Assembly (NCBI GenBank): GCA_018001635.1
Contig: JAGNHS010000015.1
Span: 1 to 54,317, forward strand
Direction: 5' to 3'
From: Pseudomonadota bacterium
Lineage (GTDB): Bacteria; Bdellovibrionota; UBA2428
Length of the DNA: 54,317 nucleotides
The position numbers and the translations under genes were made by a program. The notes beneath the pieces are model-generated. The model had not been told where the DNA came from. It saw only the letters and a list, made by a program, of their open reading frames with translations, and did not search any database. Of this stretch, positions 35,751 through 44,610 are shown piece after piece (position 1 is the stretch's first letter; the number at the start of each line of letters is the position of its first letter).

Positions 35751-37148
35751 TTACTTTTTGGCCAGAGTGACTTTTTTTAGGACTAAATCCAATTCTTGAT
35801 AGTAGCGAGAGAGTCGAGCCTGTGAGAGAGGGTTCTCTTTAAGGGCACGTGCTGAAACACTGAGTTTGTCGGCGGAACTGAGTCGATTTAGAGAGAGTAC
35901 AAGCATAAGTTGGTCGAGGGCTATTTGCAGATTAACAAGTTGCAAGCCGCTATTACTCTTCCATTGCCAGGCGTCGAGCCAACCTAAATCATCTCTAAAA
36001 AAACTGAGGCCGTTTTCAGTGATGTTTTCGAGTTTTTCAAGTTTGTTGAGATCGTTGGCTTCTAGGTCGAGAGACGCTAAGAGTAAAGCGTGGGGAGTGA
36101 AAGCCGCTTCCCATAAAACCACATTTTTAGGGTTTTGTGAGTTGCGATTTTCTTGACTAGTTTCGCTAAGAAGTCCTGCGTTTCCATTGTAAAAAAATCT
36201 TTCTTCGTGATCTTTAAAAAAACAGGCAGAATGAGCAGCAGGAATTTCCGCTGGATAGTTTTTACCCAGCTCTTTCATGTTTTGAGCGTAACTTTTGAAA
36301 AATTCTTGCATGCTGCTAGAATAAGTTCTTTCGGAAATTAAGAGGTCGGGTAAAAATAGTTGAAAGGCACCGCCATCCCAAAGACGGATATTTTTTCTGG
36401 AGGCTGAGAGCTCGAAATTTAAATGGTTGAGTGAATCCGTAATCCAATCTTTGCCTTGATTATCAAAAAGGCCCAAAACATAGGAAAGAATGTAGATGGA
36501 GCGAGCTTCCGAACCATAGTTTGAATAATAGTAGCCTTCAGATTTCCACCCTCCGTTGGCGTCGGGAAGTAAATTCCCAATTATAAGTTTTTTTTCAGAG
36601 TCAAAGAAAATAGAAAAGTTCATTCTCTTGAAAAGTGCTTCCGCTTTTTTTTGCGCTATGGGGTCTTCAAGGCGTTCTTTGGCTGTCCAAAGGGCAAAGG
36701 CTAAATGAATGTTGTCTACTGACGATAAATTTCCAAATAGTACCTTTTTATTTTGAGGATTATACCAACCAAAAAAGAGTCCGCTATTGGCTTCGAAGGG
36801 TAATTCGGCGAGTGAGTTTAATTGAGAGTCAATTTTAGACAAAGCGATGGCTTTTTGGTCTTCAGTAAAATCAGCGTGTTCCAAGATATCAAGCTGTAGA
36901 ATTAAATCTAGACCTAGATTCGTTGGAGATGTTGTGAGTTCTGATAATACAGGTGTCCATTGGTCATTGGGGCGAGTTTCAAGAATTAACCCATCATTTA
37001 TGAGGGATGTGTCTACTCGCATTTTGTCTAAGCTTGAAAGTGTTCCATCTCTCCATTTGTTGAGGTTTGCACTGAAAGTGTTTTGAGTTAGAAATAGGAA
37101 GCCGATGAAAACATAGAGTTTTTTTCGCCCGCCCTTAGCCATCCTCAC
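35751..37148 (-). CDS. Exported glycoamylase-like (PF10091-type) protein
   Basis: The 465 residues start with a basic stretch and signal sequence (about 9-26). The main body resembles the glycoamylase-like alpha/alpha barrel seen in GH144/GH162 beta-1,2-glucanases. Matching elements are YSNYGSEARSIYILSY, WDGGAFQLFLPDLL (family W-x-G-S-x-F-E-Y-L-M-P), FTPHALLLASL (family PHASLLAL), and GWLDAWQW with a following LDQLMLV. Catalytic assignment is uncertain in this family. A second in-frame ATG lies two codons in. It is the upstream gene of a pair with the GH35-like lipoprotein and faces a divergent small secreted protein gene. Confidence 0.7.
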   Translation of the reverse strand: MRMAKGGRKKLYVFIGFLFLTQNTFSANLNKWRDGTLSSLDKMRVDTSLINDGLILETRPNDQWTPVLSELTTSPTNLGLDLILQLDILEHADFTEDQKAIALSKIDSQLNSLAELPFEANSGLFFGWYNPQNKKVLFGNLSSVDNIHLAFALWTAKERLEDPIAQKKAEALFKRMNFSIFFDSEKKLIIGNLLPDANGGWKSEGYYYSNYGSEARSIYILSYVLGLFDNQGKDWITDSLNHLNFELSASRKNIRLWDGGAFQLFLPDLLISERTYSSSMQEFFKSYAQNMKELGKNYPAEIPAAHSACFFKDHEERFFYNGNAGLLSETSQENRNSQNPKNVVLWEAAFTPHALLLASLDLEANDLNKLEKLENITENGLSFFRDDLGWLDAWQWKSNSGLQLVNLQIALDQLMLVLSLNRLSSADKLSVSARALKENPLSQARLSRYYQELDLVLKKVTLAKK

Positions 37149-37266
37149 ATTTATGAAGCTAACTGATTTCTAACAATTATACAAAAACCCCTCTTCTGCA
37201 GCGCAAGAAGAGACTTAGGAAAATGTGGATAACTTTGAGTGTGCGCAATTTATCTTTTGAGACGAT

Positions 37267-37288
37267 TGCTCCATTGAGTAATGGAGCA
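37267..37288. other. Perfect 9 bp hairpin upstream of small secreted gene
   Basis: TGCTCCATT and AATGGAGCA enclose the four-base loop GAGT. It ends 26 bp before the ATG at 37315 and is not followed by T residues, so it is not a simple terminator. It could be a 5' leader structure or an operator between the divergent genes at 37148 and 37315. Confidence 0.55.
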
Positions 37289-37314
37289 TTAAAACAGCGG
37301 CAGAGGGCTAAAAT

Positions 37315-37701
37315 ATGAATAAGCTAAATTTCAGTTTTCTATTAATGGGTATGACTTTAACGAGTGTGCTTTTTGCGGCCAGTTCAGTCGATCGAAAAAT
37401 TGAAACCTGTAATGGAAACATCACTTGCATTGCAAAAGTTTTGGCCGAGCTTATTGATTCGAAGGGAAATGCTTCCTCAATTGTGGAGTTTTATAAAGAT
37501 GATGGTCGTTGTGAGTTTGATAATTTATTAGCGCGCATGCCATTGGGAAGCAGCGCTGAGCAATGTCAGAAAAAGGCTGAGTCAGTCAAAAATAGAGTTT
37601 GGGGAATTAAAATCGAAGGTGTTTGTAGAGACATAAGTGACATGGATTTTGTCGATGCTTGCATGAAGTACGCCACCACTCTTCAAATTTTCCCTAAGTG
37701 A
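37315..37701 (+). CDS. Small secreted six-cysteine protein
   Basis: The 128-residue protein has a signal peptide (about 1-22, Phe-Ala-Ala site) and six cysteines in the mature part, spaced to allow three disulfides (Cys-x4-Cys near 33-38, then four singles). No named family is recognised. A GAGGG ribosome binding site precedes ATG. It converges with the next exported protein gene, 13 bp apart. A secreted, disulfide-stabilised role such as an inhibitor or binding protein is possible but unsupported. Confidence 0.72.
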   Translation: MNKLNFSFLLMGMTLTSVLFAASSVDRKIETCNGNITCIAKVLAELIDSKGNASSIVEFYKDDGRCEFDNLLARMPLGSSAEQCQKKAESVKNRVWGIKIEGVCRDISDMDFVDACMKYATTLQIFPK

Positions 37702-37714
37702 TTTTTTAAATCTT

Positions 37715-38260
37715 TCAATTATTTGTAAGTTGAAAAAAAGAATTAGAGTTTCCGCTTAAAAATAGATTCATTTGGCAGGGCTTATTTTCTAGTCTGGAAG
37801 AATTTGTAGAATTTTCGTCTAAAAGGGAAAAGAGTGATTGAGTAAGGGCAGTTGAATCATTTTCCAATCTTATTTGAGATAAAGGGTAAATAAAAGAAGC
37901 TTTCGTAAAGTTTAAAGTAGGTCCCCATGGAGTTTTCCAGTCTTTAGATTGACTTAAAAGAATGATTACATAAGTGGCAAATTCAATGGGCGCATTTTGA
38001 AGAGGAACTTTGTGTGTTCCGTGTATTTCAATAGCTTCAGTTTCATTGTTTATAATTTTAGCTTCTTGAGAAAGACTCGAAACAAAAGTTTCTATAAATT
38101 CATCAGGAGTCATTTCAGGCCTAAAAAGAGATAGCTGAAAATCACGAATGAATGGATCTGATTGAGCGCTATTGGCTGCTAAAGCTAGTTTTGCTGCACT
38201 TAAATTTAAAGAACTTAATGAAACTAAAAAAAATAGAAATGGAATTTTTTTTAGTTTCAT
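37715..38260 (-). CDS. Exported protein, unknown family
   Basis: The 181 residues begin with a signal peptide (about 1-22, Leu-Ser-Ala). The mature part is Ser/Asn-rich with mixed helices and strands and one Cys near the end. No known domain is seen. It converges with the six-cysteine protein gene. Downstream of its start (38261-38400) is a 140 bp gap that contains a possible decayed half of the 188 bp repeat. Function unknown. Confidence 0.68.
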   Translation of the reverse strand: MKLKKIPFLFFLVSLSSLNLSAAKLALAANSAQSDPFIRDFQLSLFRPEMTPDEFIETFVSSLSQEAKIINNETEAIEIHGTHKVPLQNAPIEFATYVIILLSQSKDWKTPWGPTLNFTKASFIYPLSQIRLENDSTALTQSLFSLLDENSTNSSRLENKPCQMNLFLSGNSNSFFQLTNN

Positions 38261-38334
38261 AGAAGTGTCTTTTATATACTCTTAATTGCGCGTTGCGGCA
38301 ATTGCTTAAATTCAGTCGTGCAGGTCAATTAGTA

Positions 38335-38392
38335 CTAGTTGTTGATTTTAATGGTTCTAATAGATTTTAAGTCCTGGCCTCTAGGCGCAGAA
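38335..38392. repeat. Possible decayed right half of the 188 bp repeat
   Basis: Bases 38335-38367 match the right inner arm and spacer of copy 1 at 26 of 33 positions without gaps. After them a GGCC...TCTAGGCGCA stretch resembles the right terminal repeat if small gaps are allowed. The left half is not recognisable. AT richness makes some chance similarity possible. Confidence 0.4.
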
Positions 38393-38400
38393 AAAATTTA

Positions 38401-40107
38401 CTAAAGGCTTTGGGGGATTCCGCGAGGAATCGCTTCGAGCAATTTCTTTGTGTAAGAATCTTGCGGCTTTTTATAAATGTTTACAGCACTGTCGTATTCC
38501 ACAATTTTACCGCCATACATAACGGCCACTTCATCGGCAATAAATTTCACTACGGCTAGATCGTGAGAAATGAATACGTAGGTGAGACCAAATTCTTCTT
38601 GAAGATCTAAAAGTAGATTAAGGATTTGTGCTTGAATAGAAACATCGAGTGCGGAAACAGACTCATCGCAAATGATGAACTCAGGTTTTACAGCCAGGGC
38701 TCGAGCTATACAGATGCGTTGTCTTTGCCCGCCCGAAAATTCATGAGGATAACGAATTAAATGGTTGGGCTGGAGACCAACTTTATTCATAAGCTCTTCA
38801 GCCATTTGTTTGCGTTCTTTTGTATTGGCGCCAATTTCGTGGATGGCCATGGGTTCTAAAATGGCATCACCTACAGTCATTCTTGGATTGAGTGAAGCGT
38901 AGGGATCTTGGAAAATAATTTGTAACTTGCGGCGCATTTTGCGCATTTCTTCAGCCGAAAGTTGAGCCAAATTGCTACCTTTATAAAGAATTTCCCCACC
39001 TGTAGGTTCGATGAGTCTTAAAAGGCATCGGCCCAGTGTTGTTTTCCCACAACCAGATTCGCCGACTAATCCTAGAGTTCGTCCTTTTCGTACTTGGAGA
39101 GAGACATCGTCAACGGCTTTGACCCAATCCTTCACGCCTCCAAAGAGTCCGCCGCGAATTGGAAAGTGTTTTTGTAAATTTCTAACGTCGAGAATGACAG
39201 GGTTGGCTTCGGAAACAACGCGTGTTTCTTTTTCTATGAGATCGACTTTGGGCGCCTGAGCTTTTTCTTTTCCATCTTCAGTCATGAAATCACTGACTGT
39301 GACAAGCCGATGTGGATGATTGTCGAGGCTGGGTCGGCAGGCTAGCAATCCCTTGGTGTAAGGGTGTTGTGGAGCTTTAAAAAGTGCTTCGCAGCTGTTT
39401 TGTTCAACAATATTTCCGCGATACATCACCACAACGTGATCGGCGATATCGGCAATAACGCCCAAATCGTGAGTGATAAAGAGCATGCTCATTTTGTATT
39501 GCTCTTTAAGTTTTGCGAGAAGCTCTAGAACTTGTTTTTGAATGGTCACATCGAGAGCCGTTGTGGGTTCATCGGCAATGAGTAATTTAGGATTGCAAGC
39601 AATGGCCATTGCAATCATCACACGTTGCTTTTGTCCGCCGCTCATCTCATGAGGGTAGGCGTATACTTTTTGCTGGGGTTTAGGAATTCCTACCTGATCT
39701 AATAACTCAATACTGCGATCCCAGGCTTGTTTGCGTGTGAGGCCTTGGTGAAGTTGTAAAACTTCAGAAATTTGAAAACCCACTGTAAAAACTGGATTGA
39801 GGCTAGTCATGGGTTCTTGGAAAATCATGGAGATTTTGTTGCCGCGAATCTTACGGAGTTCAGCATCACTTAAAGTCAGAAGGTCTCGACCTTCGAAAAT
39901 AATTTTTCCACTATGAATATTGGCTGGAGGTGTGGGGAGTAAGCGCATGATGGTGAGGGCGGTAACACTTTTTCCCGATCCGGATTCGCCGACAAGACCA
40001 ATAGTCTTTCCTTCGGGAATATCAATCGAAACGTGGTTTAGGGCCACGCTTTCGCTGGTTTGGGATTTAAAGGCTACATGGAGATCTTCAATGCGCAAAA
40101 GACTCAT
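38401..40107 (-). CDS. Peptide ABC transporter ATPase, two fused ATP-binding domains
   Basis: The 568 residues are a tandem fusion of DppD/OppD- and DppF/OppF-like ATPases, as in GsiA and YejF. The first domain has Walker A GESGSGKS, signature MSGGQKQRV and Walker [14 protein letters not shown]. The second has [18 protein letters not shown] and [12 protein letters not shown]. The oligopeptide-family tails after each domain are present. It powers import of peptides through two permease subunits, which are not in the window. The binding-protein gene lies 44 bp upstream on the same strand and is its likely partner. Confidence 0.94.
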   Translation of the reverse strand: MSLLRIEDLHVAFKSQTSESVALNHVSIDIPEGKTIGLVGESGSGKSVTALTIMRLLPTPPANIHSGKIIFEGRDLLTLSDAELRKIRGNKISMIFQEPMTSLNPVFTVGFQISEVLQLHQGLTRKQAWDRSIELLDQVGIPKPQQKVYAYPHEMSGGQKQRVMIAMAIACNPKLLIADEPTTALDVTIQKQVLELLAKLKEQYKMSMLFITHDLGVIADIADHVVVMYRGNIVEQNSCEALFKAPQHPYTKGLLACRPSLDNHPHRLVTVSDFMTEDGKEKAQAPKVDLIEKETRVVSEANPVILDVRNLQKHFPIRGGLFGGVKDWVKAVDDVSLQVRKGRTLGLVGESGCGKTTLGRCLLRLIEPTGGEILYKGSNLAQLSAEEMRKMRRKLQIIFQDPYASLNPRMTVGDAILEPMAIHEIGANTKERKQMAEELMNKVGLQPNHLIRYPHEFSGGQRQRICIARALAVKPEFIICDESVSALDVSIQAQILNLLLDLQEEFGLTYVFISHDLAVVKFIADEVAVMYGGKIVEYDSAVNIYKKPQDSYTKKLLEAIPRGIPQSL

Positions 40108-40151
40108 AGTTATGATCTACGGCTTATCCCTGTCCTTTTGCAAGAAAACTT

Positions 40152-41780
40152 TTACTGAATTTCTACACTTTTGAAGGGTGAGCTTCCAAATTGCTTAGCT
40201 TGAAAGTTTTTGACTCGACTTTGAGCCAAATAAAACTCAGTTCGATGAATAATGGGCACCCAGGGAGTGTTTCTTACAAAAAGATTCATCAGTTCTTCGA
40301 TGCTTTTGCGGCGGGCTGGAGAATCGTTGAGGCTGCGCATTTTAATAAAGTTTTTGTTGAAGTCTTTATCGTCCATATTGGAAAAGTTTGGACTTGGAGT
40401 TTTGTTGGGTCCGTAAAGTAATTGTAAAAAGTTTTCCGCATCAGGGTAATCGGCTTGCCAAGAGAGTAACCAAAGCTGAGCTTTTTTTTGTTTAATTTTT
40501 TCAATCAAGTCAGAGAGAGAAGCATTTTTTGAGATGTCCATGGATATCCCAATTTTGGAAAGATTGTCTTTGAAGATCTCAGCAAATTTGAGGGCTTCAG
40601 GGGAGTCGAGACTTTCGAAAGTTAATTTGGGCAATTTGTCTCCTTTGAGGCCTTCTTTGAGTAAAAATTCTTTGGCTTTTTCAACGTCGAATTGCGCGTA
40701 GCGATTGGAAAATTCAACATCATATCCAGCGACGCCCGGTGGAACAGGTGATTGAGCTAAAACACCGGCCCCTTCGTTGAAAAGTAAGTTGTATTCACTT
40801 TTATTGATTGAAAGTGAGATGGCTTTACGAAAATTGGATCCGGCCTTTTTTATGACGGAATCTTCTAAATTAAATCCAACATAAACAACGTCTAATAGAG
40901 CTTTTTCAAAGAGTTGAAGATCTTTGTGAGACTCTAAAAGTGTTTTCTTTTCAATATTGATAAACTGTTTGATGCTTCCTTTTCCTAGGGGAGCGATGTC
41001 GATAGCTTTTTGTTCTAGAGAACTGATTTTAACGGCGTCACTTGTGAAAAACTTAGCAGAGATTTTTTTGGCCCCTTTGTAGTTTTTGTTCCAATAATCT
41101 GCGCGCAATTCGAGATCAATGGCGTCTTTTTGGCTATAAGCGGCCACTTTATAAGGGCCACTTCCTACGCCGTTTTTGCTCCAGTCAATTTTGTCTTGAG
41201 TGGCGTAGTCTTTGGGAACAATGCCCAAACAGCTCATGGCTAAAGCGTGTAGAATTTGTGGGCTTTGAACGCTGAGTTGGATTTGAAATTCTTCAGCATT
41301 AATTTTTTTCAAACCTTTTGGAAGTTGAGCATAATTGCTTTTGCCGTTGGCTTTTTGAGTTTCTCTCCATTCATCCAGTCCTGCAATTTGACGTTCAATG
41401 AGCCAGAAGTTCGGTGAATTTAAAAAAGGGTCCGCTAGTCTTAGAATGGTGTAAATCACGTCGTCACTATCAAGATTGCGACCTGAACTGAAATTGATAT
41501 TTTTTTTGAGTTTGAATGTATACGTTAAACCATTGTTTGAAACTTCGGGAACTTTTTCGAGCAATAGGGGTATCAACTCATAAAAGCCATTGTCGAGTTT
41601 GTAGTCGAGAAGAGGTTCATACATGAGAGTTAAAATTTCTTGAGCGGATTGCCCTTCGGCTATTTGAGGATCAAGACTACTGATGTCTTGATGTATGGCC
41701 ACTTGAAGAGTGTTCTCAGGGCTTTTTTTAGAGCAGCTAATTACAAGAAATAAAAAGGAAAAACTAAGAATCTTTCGCAT
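40152..41780 (-). CDS. Peptide/oligopeptide ABC substrate-binding lipoprotein
   Basis: The 542 residues are an SBP_bac_5-family (OppA/DppA) protein. It has a lipoprotein signal (lipobox Val-Ile-Ser-Cys, Cys16), an early AIHQDISSLDPQ run, LMYEPLLDY, and the family's FRKAISLSINK segment. It captures peptides in the periplasm and delivers them to the transporter. It lies upstream of the ATPase fusion on the same strand. Normally oppB/oppC permease genes come next; here they are missing from both sides. Confidence 0.93.
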   Translation of the reverse strand: MRKILSFSFLFLVISCSKKSPENTLQVAIHQDISSLDPQIAEGQSAQEILTLMYEPLLDYKLDNGFYELIPLLLEKVPEVSNNGLTYTFKLKKNINFSSGRNLDSDDVIYTILRLADPFLNSPNFWLIERQIAGLDEWRETQKANGKSNYAQLPKGLKKINAEEFQIQLSVQSPQILHALAMSCLGIVPKDYATQDKIDWSKNGVGSGPYKVAAYSQKDAIDLELRADYWNKNYKGAKKISAKFFTSDAVKISSLEQKAIDIAPLGKGSIKQFINIEKKTLLESHKDLQLFEKALLDVVYVGFNLEDSVIKKAGSNFRKAISLSINKSEYNLLFNEGAGVLAQSPVPPGVAGYDVEFSNRYAQFDVEKAKEFLLKEGLKGDKLPKLTFESLDSPEALKFAEIFKDNLSKIGISMDISKNASLSDLIEKIKQKKAQLWLLSWQADYPDAENFLQLLYGPNKTPSPNFSNMDDKDFNKNFIKMRSLNDSPARRKSIEELMNLFVRNTPWVPIIHRTEFYLAQSRVKNFQAKQFGSSPFKSVEIQ

Positions 41781-41817
41781 CTCTCTATTGAAAGGGCTAG
41801 GCGACTGAATTTCAATA

Positions 41818-42717
41818 TCAATAGTCTTTTATTTTTACTGATGCGCTGGGCCGCCATTCAAAGCTTTTTTCGTCGTAATCCTTCCACGATTCCGCTTCTT
41901 TCCATACATATTGGAAGAGTTTTTCTTTACCTTTGAAGAGGCTGATATGTGTCGGAATAGTGGCTAAACCGCTTCCATCCCATTTTTCGAAGATCAATTC
42001 ATGCGTGGGACGCCATTCTGGCGCCTTCTTTGAGAGTGGAAATTTTTTATCAAAATAAGAGACTTTTAAAGGAAAATAACTGTTGGGATCGAGATCGACC
42101 CACTTCCCACCTTCACCTTCTTTGTCTTTTACAGAAAAGGAATAGAGATTTTCACTGTCCTCATAACGGCAAGCCTGCATTTTTTCGGGAAGTTGGCTGA
42201 TTGTGAGAATCGCATCCATAAAAATGTCGGGATAAATGGGAACCGGTAAGAGAGCTAAGAAAGCGTCTCTTCGAGCATTGTTTTTATAAAGTTCTGGGGT
42301 TGGAAAACGATAAACAGTTTTTTCTCGAGGTATAAAAAGTTGCAAAAACTGAGGATCCATTTGTATGAGCGCCACGCTCACGCCGAGAGGTCCTTTGACT
42401 TCTATTCGTGCATGTTCAGGTTTTAAAAAAGCGGCCACGATGTCGACACTCAAGTCTTTGGAGTAAATAGTGGCCGAACCTCTTAGAGCATAAAAGAATT
42501 GATCTCGAGTGTGGGCTTTTCTTTGGACTTCAGCGCAACTTTCAAGGCTGATCGGTTTGGGACGGTCTACGCGGGTTGTGCAACTTATTATTGCACTCAG
42601 GAGGAGCCAAAGCGCCTTTTTCGCAGAGAGTGAGTTTGTCGCTGAGGCTTGCCAATTTTTTTTCGAGTTGTTTTCGATCGGATTCTTTTTCGGGACCCAG
42701 CTCGATAGCTTTTTCAT
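41818..42717 (-). CDS. LolB/DUF4292-like lipoprotein
   Basis: The 299-residue frame contains a lipobox Ile-Ile-Ser-Cys at residue 46 preceded by a hydrophobic run. A mature domain follows that resembles the LolB/LppX lipid-carrier fold: a GSATIY-type strand, then SVALIQMDPQFLQLFIPREKTVYRF. No start codon lies near the lipobox. The only ATG is at 42717, giving an unusually long 45-residue pre-region that overlaps the TPR gene by 176 bp. A non-standard start nearer the lipobox is possible. It is on the same strand as the TPR gene and likely translated from its transcript. Confidence 0.7.
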   Translation of the reverse strand: MKKLSSWVPKKNPIENNSKKNWQASATNSLSAKKALWLLLSAIISCTTRVDRPKPISLESCAEVQRKAHTRDQFFYALRGSATIYSKDLSVDIVAAFLKPEHARIEVKGPLGVSVALIQMDPQFLQLFIPREKTVYRFPTPELYKNNARRDAFLALLPVPIYPDIFMDAILTISQLPEKMQACRYEDSENLYSFSVKDKEGEGGKWVDLDPNSYFPLKVSYFDKKFPLSKKAPEWRPTHELIFEKWDGSGLATIPTHISLFKGKEKLFQYVWKEAESWKDYDEKSFEWRPSASVKIKDY

Positions 42718-44461
42718 AATATTGTTTAGCTTCGTCGAGCTGTCCTAATTTTACAAGCACATCGCCTAAATGATCGGCAATAATTGATTCATCGGGTTTC
42801 ATAGAGAGCGCTAGAGTTAATGTTTTATGCGCTTCTTGGAGTCGGCCTCTTTTAAATAAAACCCAACCCAGAGAATCCATGATGTAGGGGTCTTTCGGGC
42901 GAAGTTTAATGGCTTTTCGAATGTATTTTTCGGCTCGAGCGAGATCCATTTCCTTGTCGGCTAGTGTGTACCCTACAAAGTTTAGAGCACCAACGTGATC
43001 GGGGCTTTTCTTAAGGATTTGTTCCATGATTTTTATGGCTTCATCGCTTTGTTCTTTTCTCTCAAGCAATGTGGCCTTGAGGTAAAGCAATCGCGCGCTA
43101 TCAGGAAATTCAGAAAGCCCATTTTGAAGTAGATTTTCAGCTTCCGACAACGCTTTCATGTCTTTTTCTGTTTTTGAAACATCGCTAAAAACTTGAACTC
43201 CCATTTCGAAAACACTTTCTCTGAGATCTTTGCTGCCGTCTGTTTCTTTAAGGGCAGTTTTTACAGTTTCTAAAACGTCAGAAGTTTTTTTAAGCTGCTT
43301 TAATGAGAAGAGAGAACCTTTAACGGCTTCCATGTAGAGCTTGGAGCCTCGAGGAACTTTTTTATAATTATCGACTGCGTTTTTATATTCGCCCAATTGT
43401 TCATAGAGAGCTGCTAAATAAAAACGGATGTTATCACTATCTGGAGATTGTTTGAGAAGGCCTTTTAGTTTGGCTGCCGCTTCTTTGAATTGTTTAAGTT
43501 CAATAAGAATGAGCGCCACTTTTACAGTGTTGTTTAGATCGTCGGGTTCTTTGCTCTCTACAGTTTTGAATGCGCTTAGTGCTTTTTCATATTCTTTATT
43601 TTCGAGATAAAATGTTCCGAGTTTTTTATGAAAAGCGGGCTCGTCGGTTTCATCGGCCAACCATCTATAAAGTTCTAAGGCTCTTTGCTTGTTGCCACCG
43701 TTTTCCAGGAGAAAGGCTAAATAAGTGGCCGCTTGAACGAAAGAGGGGCGAAGCTCCATGGCACGTTCGAAGGCGGCTATAGCTTTTTTCGTATTGCCCA
43801 TACTTTGTTCGAGTCTTCCCAAATAAAAATAGCCATTCGCAGAAGCGGGGTCTCTCTTTAAATAGGCTATTAAATCTTGGTGCGCGCGAGCATTTTTTTG
43901 ATCTTCCACGTCGACGAGCACATGGAGCAGGAGGGCTTCTTCGTCGAGTGGGTTTTTCTTAAGAAGTTTGTCGAGAAGTTCGCGAGCGCTTTCATATTTT
44001 TTTGCTGTGAGATTTAAATTGATTAACATCAATAAGGCTTCTCTGTTTTCGGGATCAAGTTCGACAGCTTTCTTTGCAGACTCCACGCCTTCGTGAACTT
44101 TGCCAAGTTTGAGATAGGTTTCGGCAAGGCTCAATCGAAGTTCAGAAGATTCGGGATCTTTCTTGGCGGCTTTTTCTAAAGGACCAATGGCTTTGAGATG
44201 TTGATTTTTATTTTGAAAATATTCACTGACTAAATAATCATAAATCAAATTCAATTTATCTTTATTTCCGTCGGCATCTTTTTCTTTGAGAGTGTTAATC
44301 TCAGCGAGTGTTCTAAGTGGACCTTCGGGACGGGCAGATGAACTATGAAATTTAAATTCCCAAGGACCTAATAGGCAAAGCCCAGCACCGATTAACAAGA
44401 GGAAATAAAAACGGCTTAACCAGCGAATCATCTCTAATAGCTTTTCGTCCCTTGAGGACAA
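42542..44461 (-). CDS. TPR-repeat protein, membrane anchored
   Basis: The 639 residues have one N-terminal transmembrane segment (about 16-31). More than a dozen TPR-type 34-residue helix pairs follow (about 75-600), recognisable by repeated patterns such as AIAAFERAMELRP and AKQYYEKAIELGP. A polar tail ends the protein. TPR solenoids hold protein partners; the anchor places the repeats probably in the periplasm. The C-terminal 59 codons overlap the start of the lipoprotein gene. It is divergent from the subtilase gene. Function unknown; assembly of an envelope complex would fit. Confidence 0.88.
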   Translation of the reverse strand: MSSRDEKLLEMIRWLSRFYFLLLIGAGLCLLGPWEFKFHSSSARPEGPLRTLAEINTLKEKDADGNKDKLNLIYDYLVSEYFQNKNQHLKAIGPLEKAAKKDPESSELRLSLAETYLKLGKVHEGVESAKKAVELDPENREALLMLINLNLTAKKYESARELLDKLLKKNPLDEEALLLHVLVDVEDQKNARAHQDLIAYLKRDPASANGYFYLGRLEQSMGNTKKAIAAFERAMELRPSFVQAATYLAFLLENGGNKQRALELYRWLADETDEPAFHKKLGTFYLENKEYEKALSAFKTVESKEPDDLNNTVKVALILIELKQFKEAAAKLKGLLKQSPDSDNIRFYLAALYEQLGEYKNAVDNYKKVPRGSKLYMEAVKGSLFSLKQLKKTSDVLETVKTALKETDGSKDLRESVFEMGVQVFSDVSKTEKDMKALSEAENLLQNGLSEFPDSARLLYLKATLLERKEQSDEAIKIMEQILKKSPDHVGALNFVGYTLADKEMDLARAEKYIRKAIKLRPKDPYIMDSLGWVLFKRGRLQEAHKTLTLALSMKPDESIIADHLGDVLVKLGQLDEAKQYYEKAIELGPEKESDRKQLEKKLASLSDKLTLCEKGALAPPECNNKLHNPRRPSQTDQP

Positions 44462-44610
44462 TCCCTTTAGTAGAAATGTGTAAAATGACTAAGAATTTCT
44501 GGCGATAAGCAGTTTTATTTTCTTTGACGCCAGCTCTAGGCTCAAAAGCGACAAATTATCGACGACGGCGCGGTGCGCAGATTTAATAAAATTAGAGGGA
44601 CGGGGGCTTC

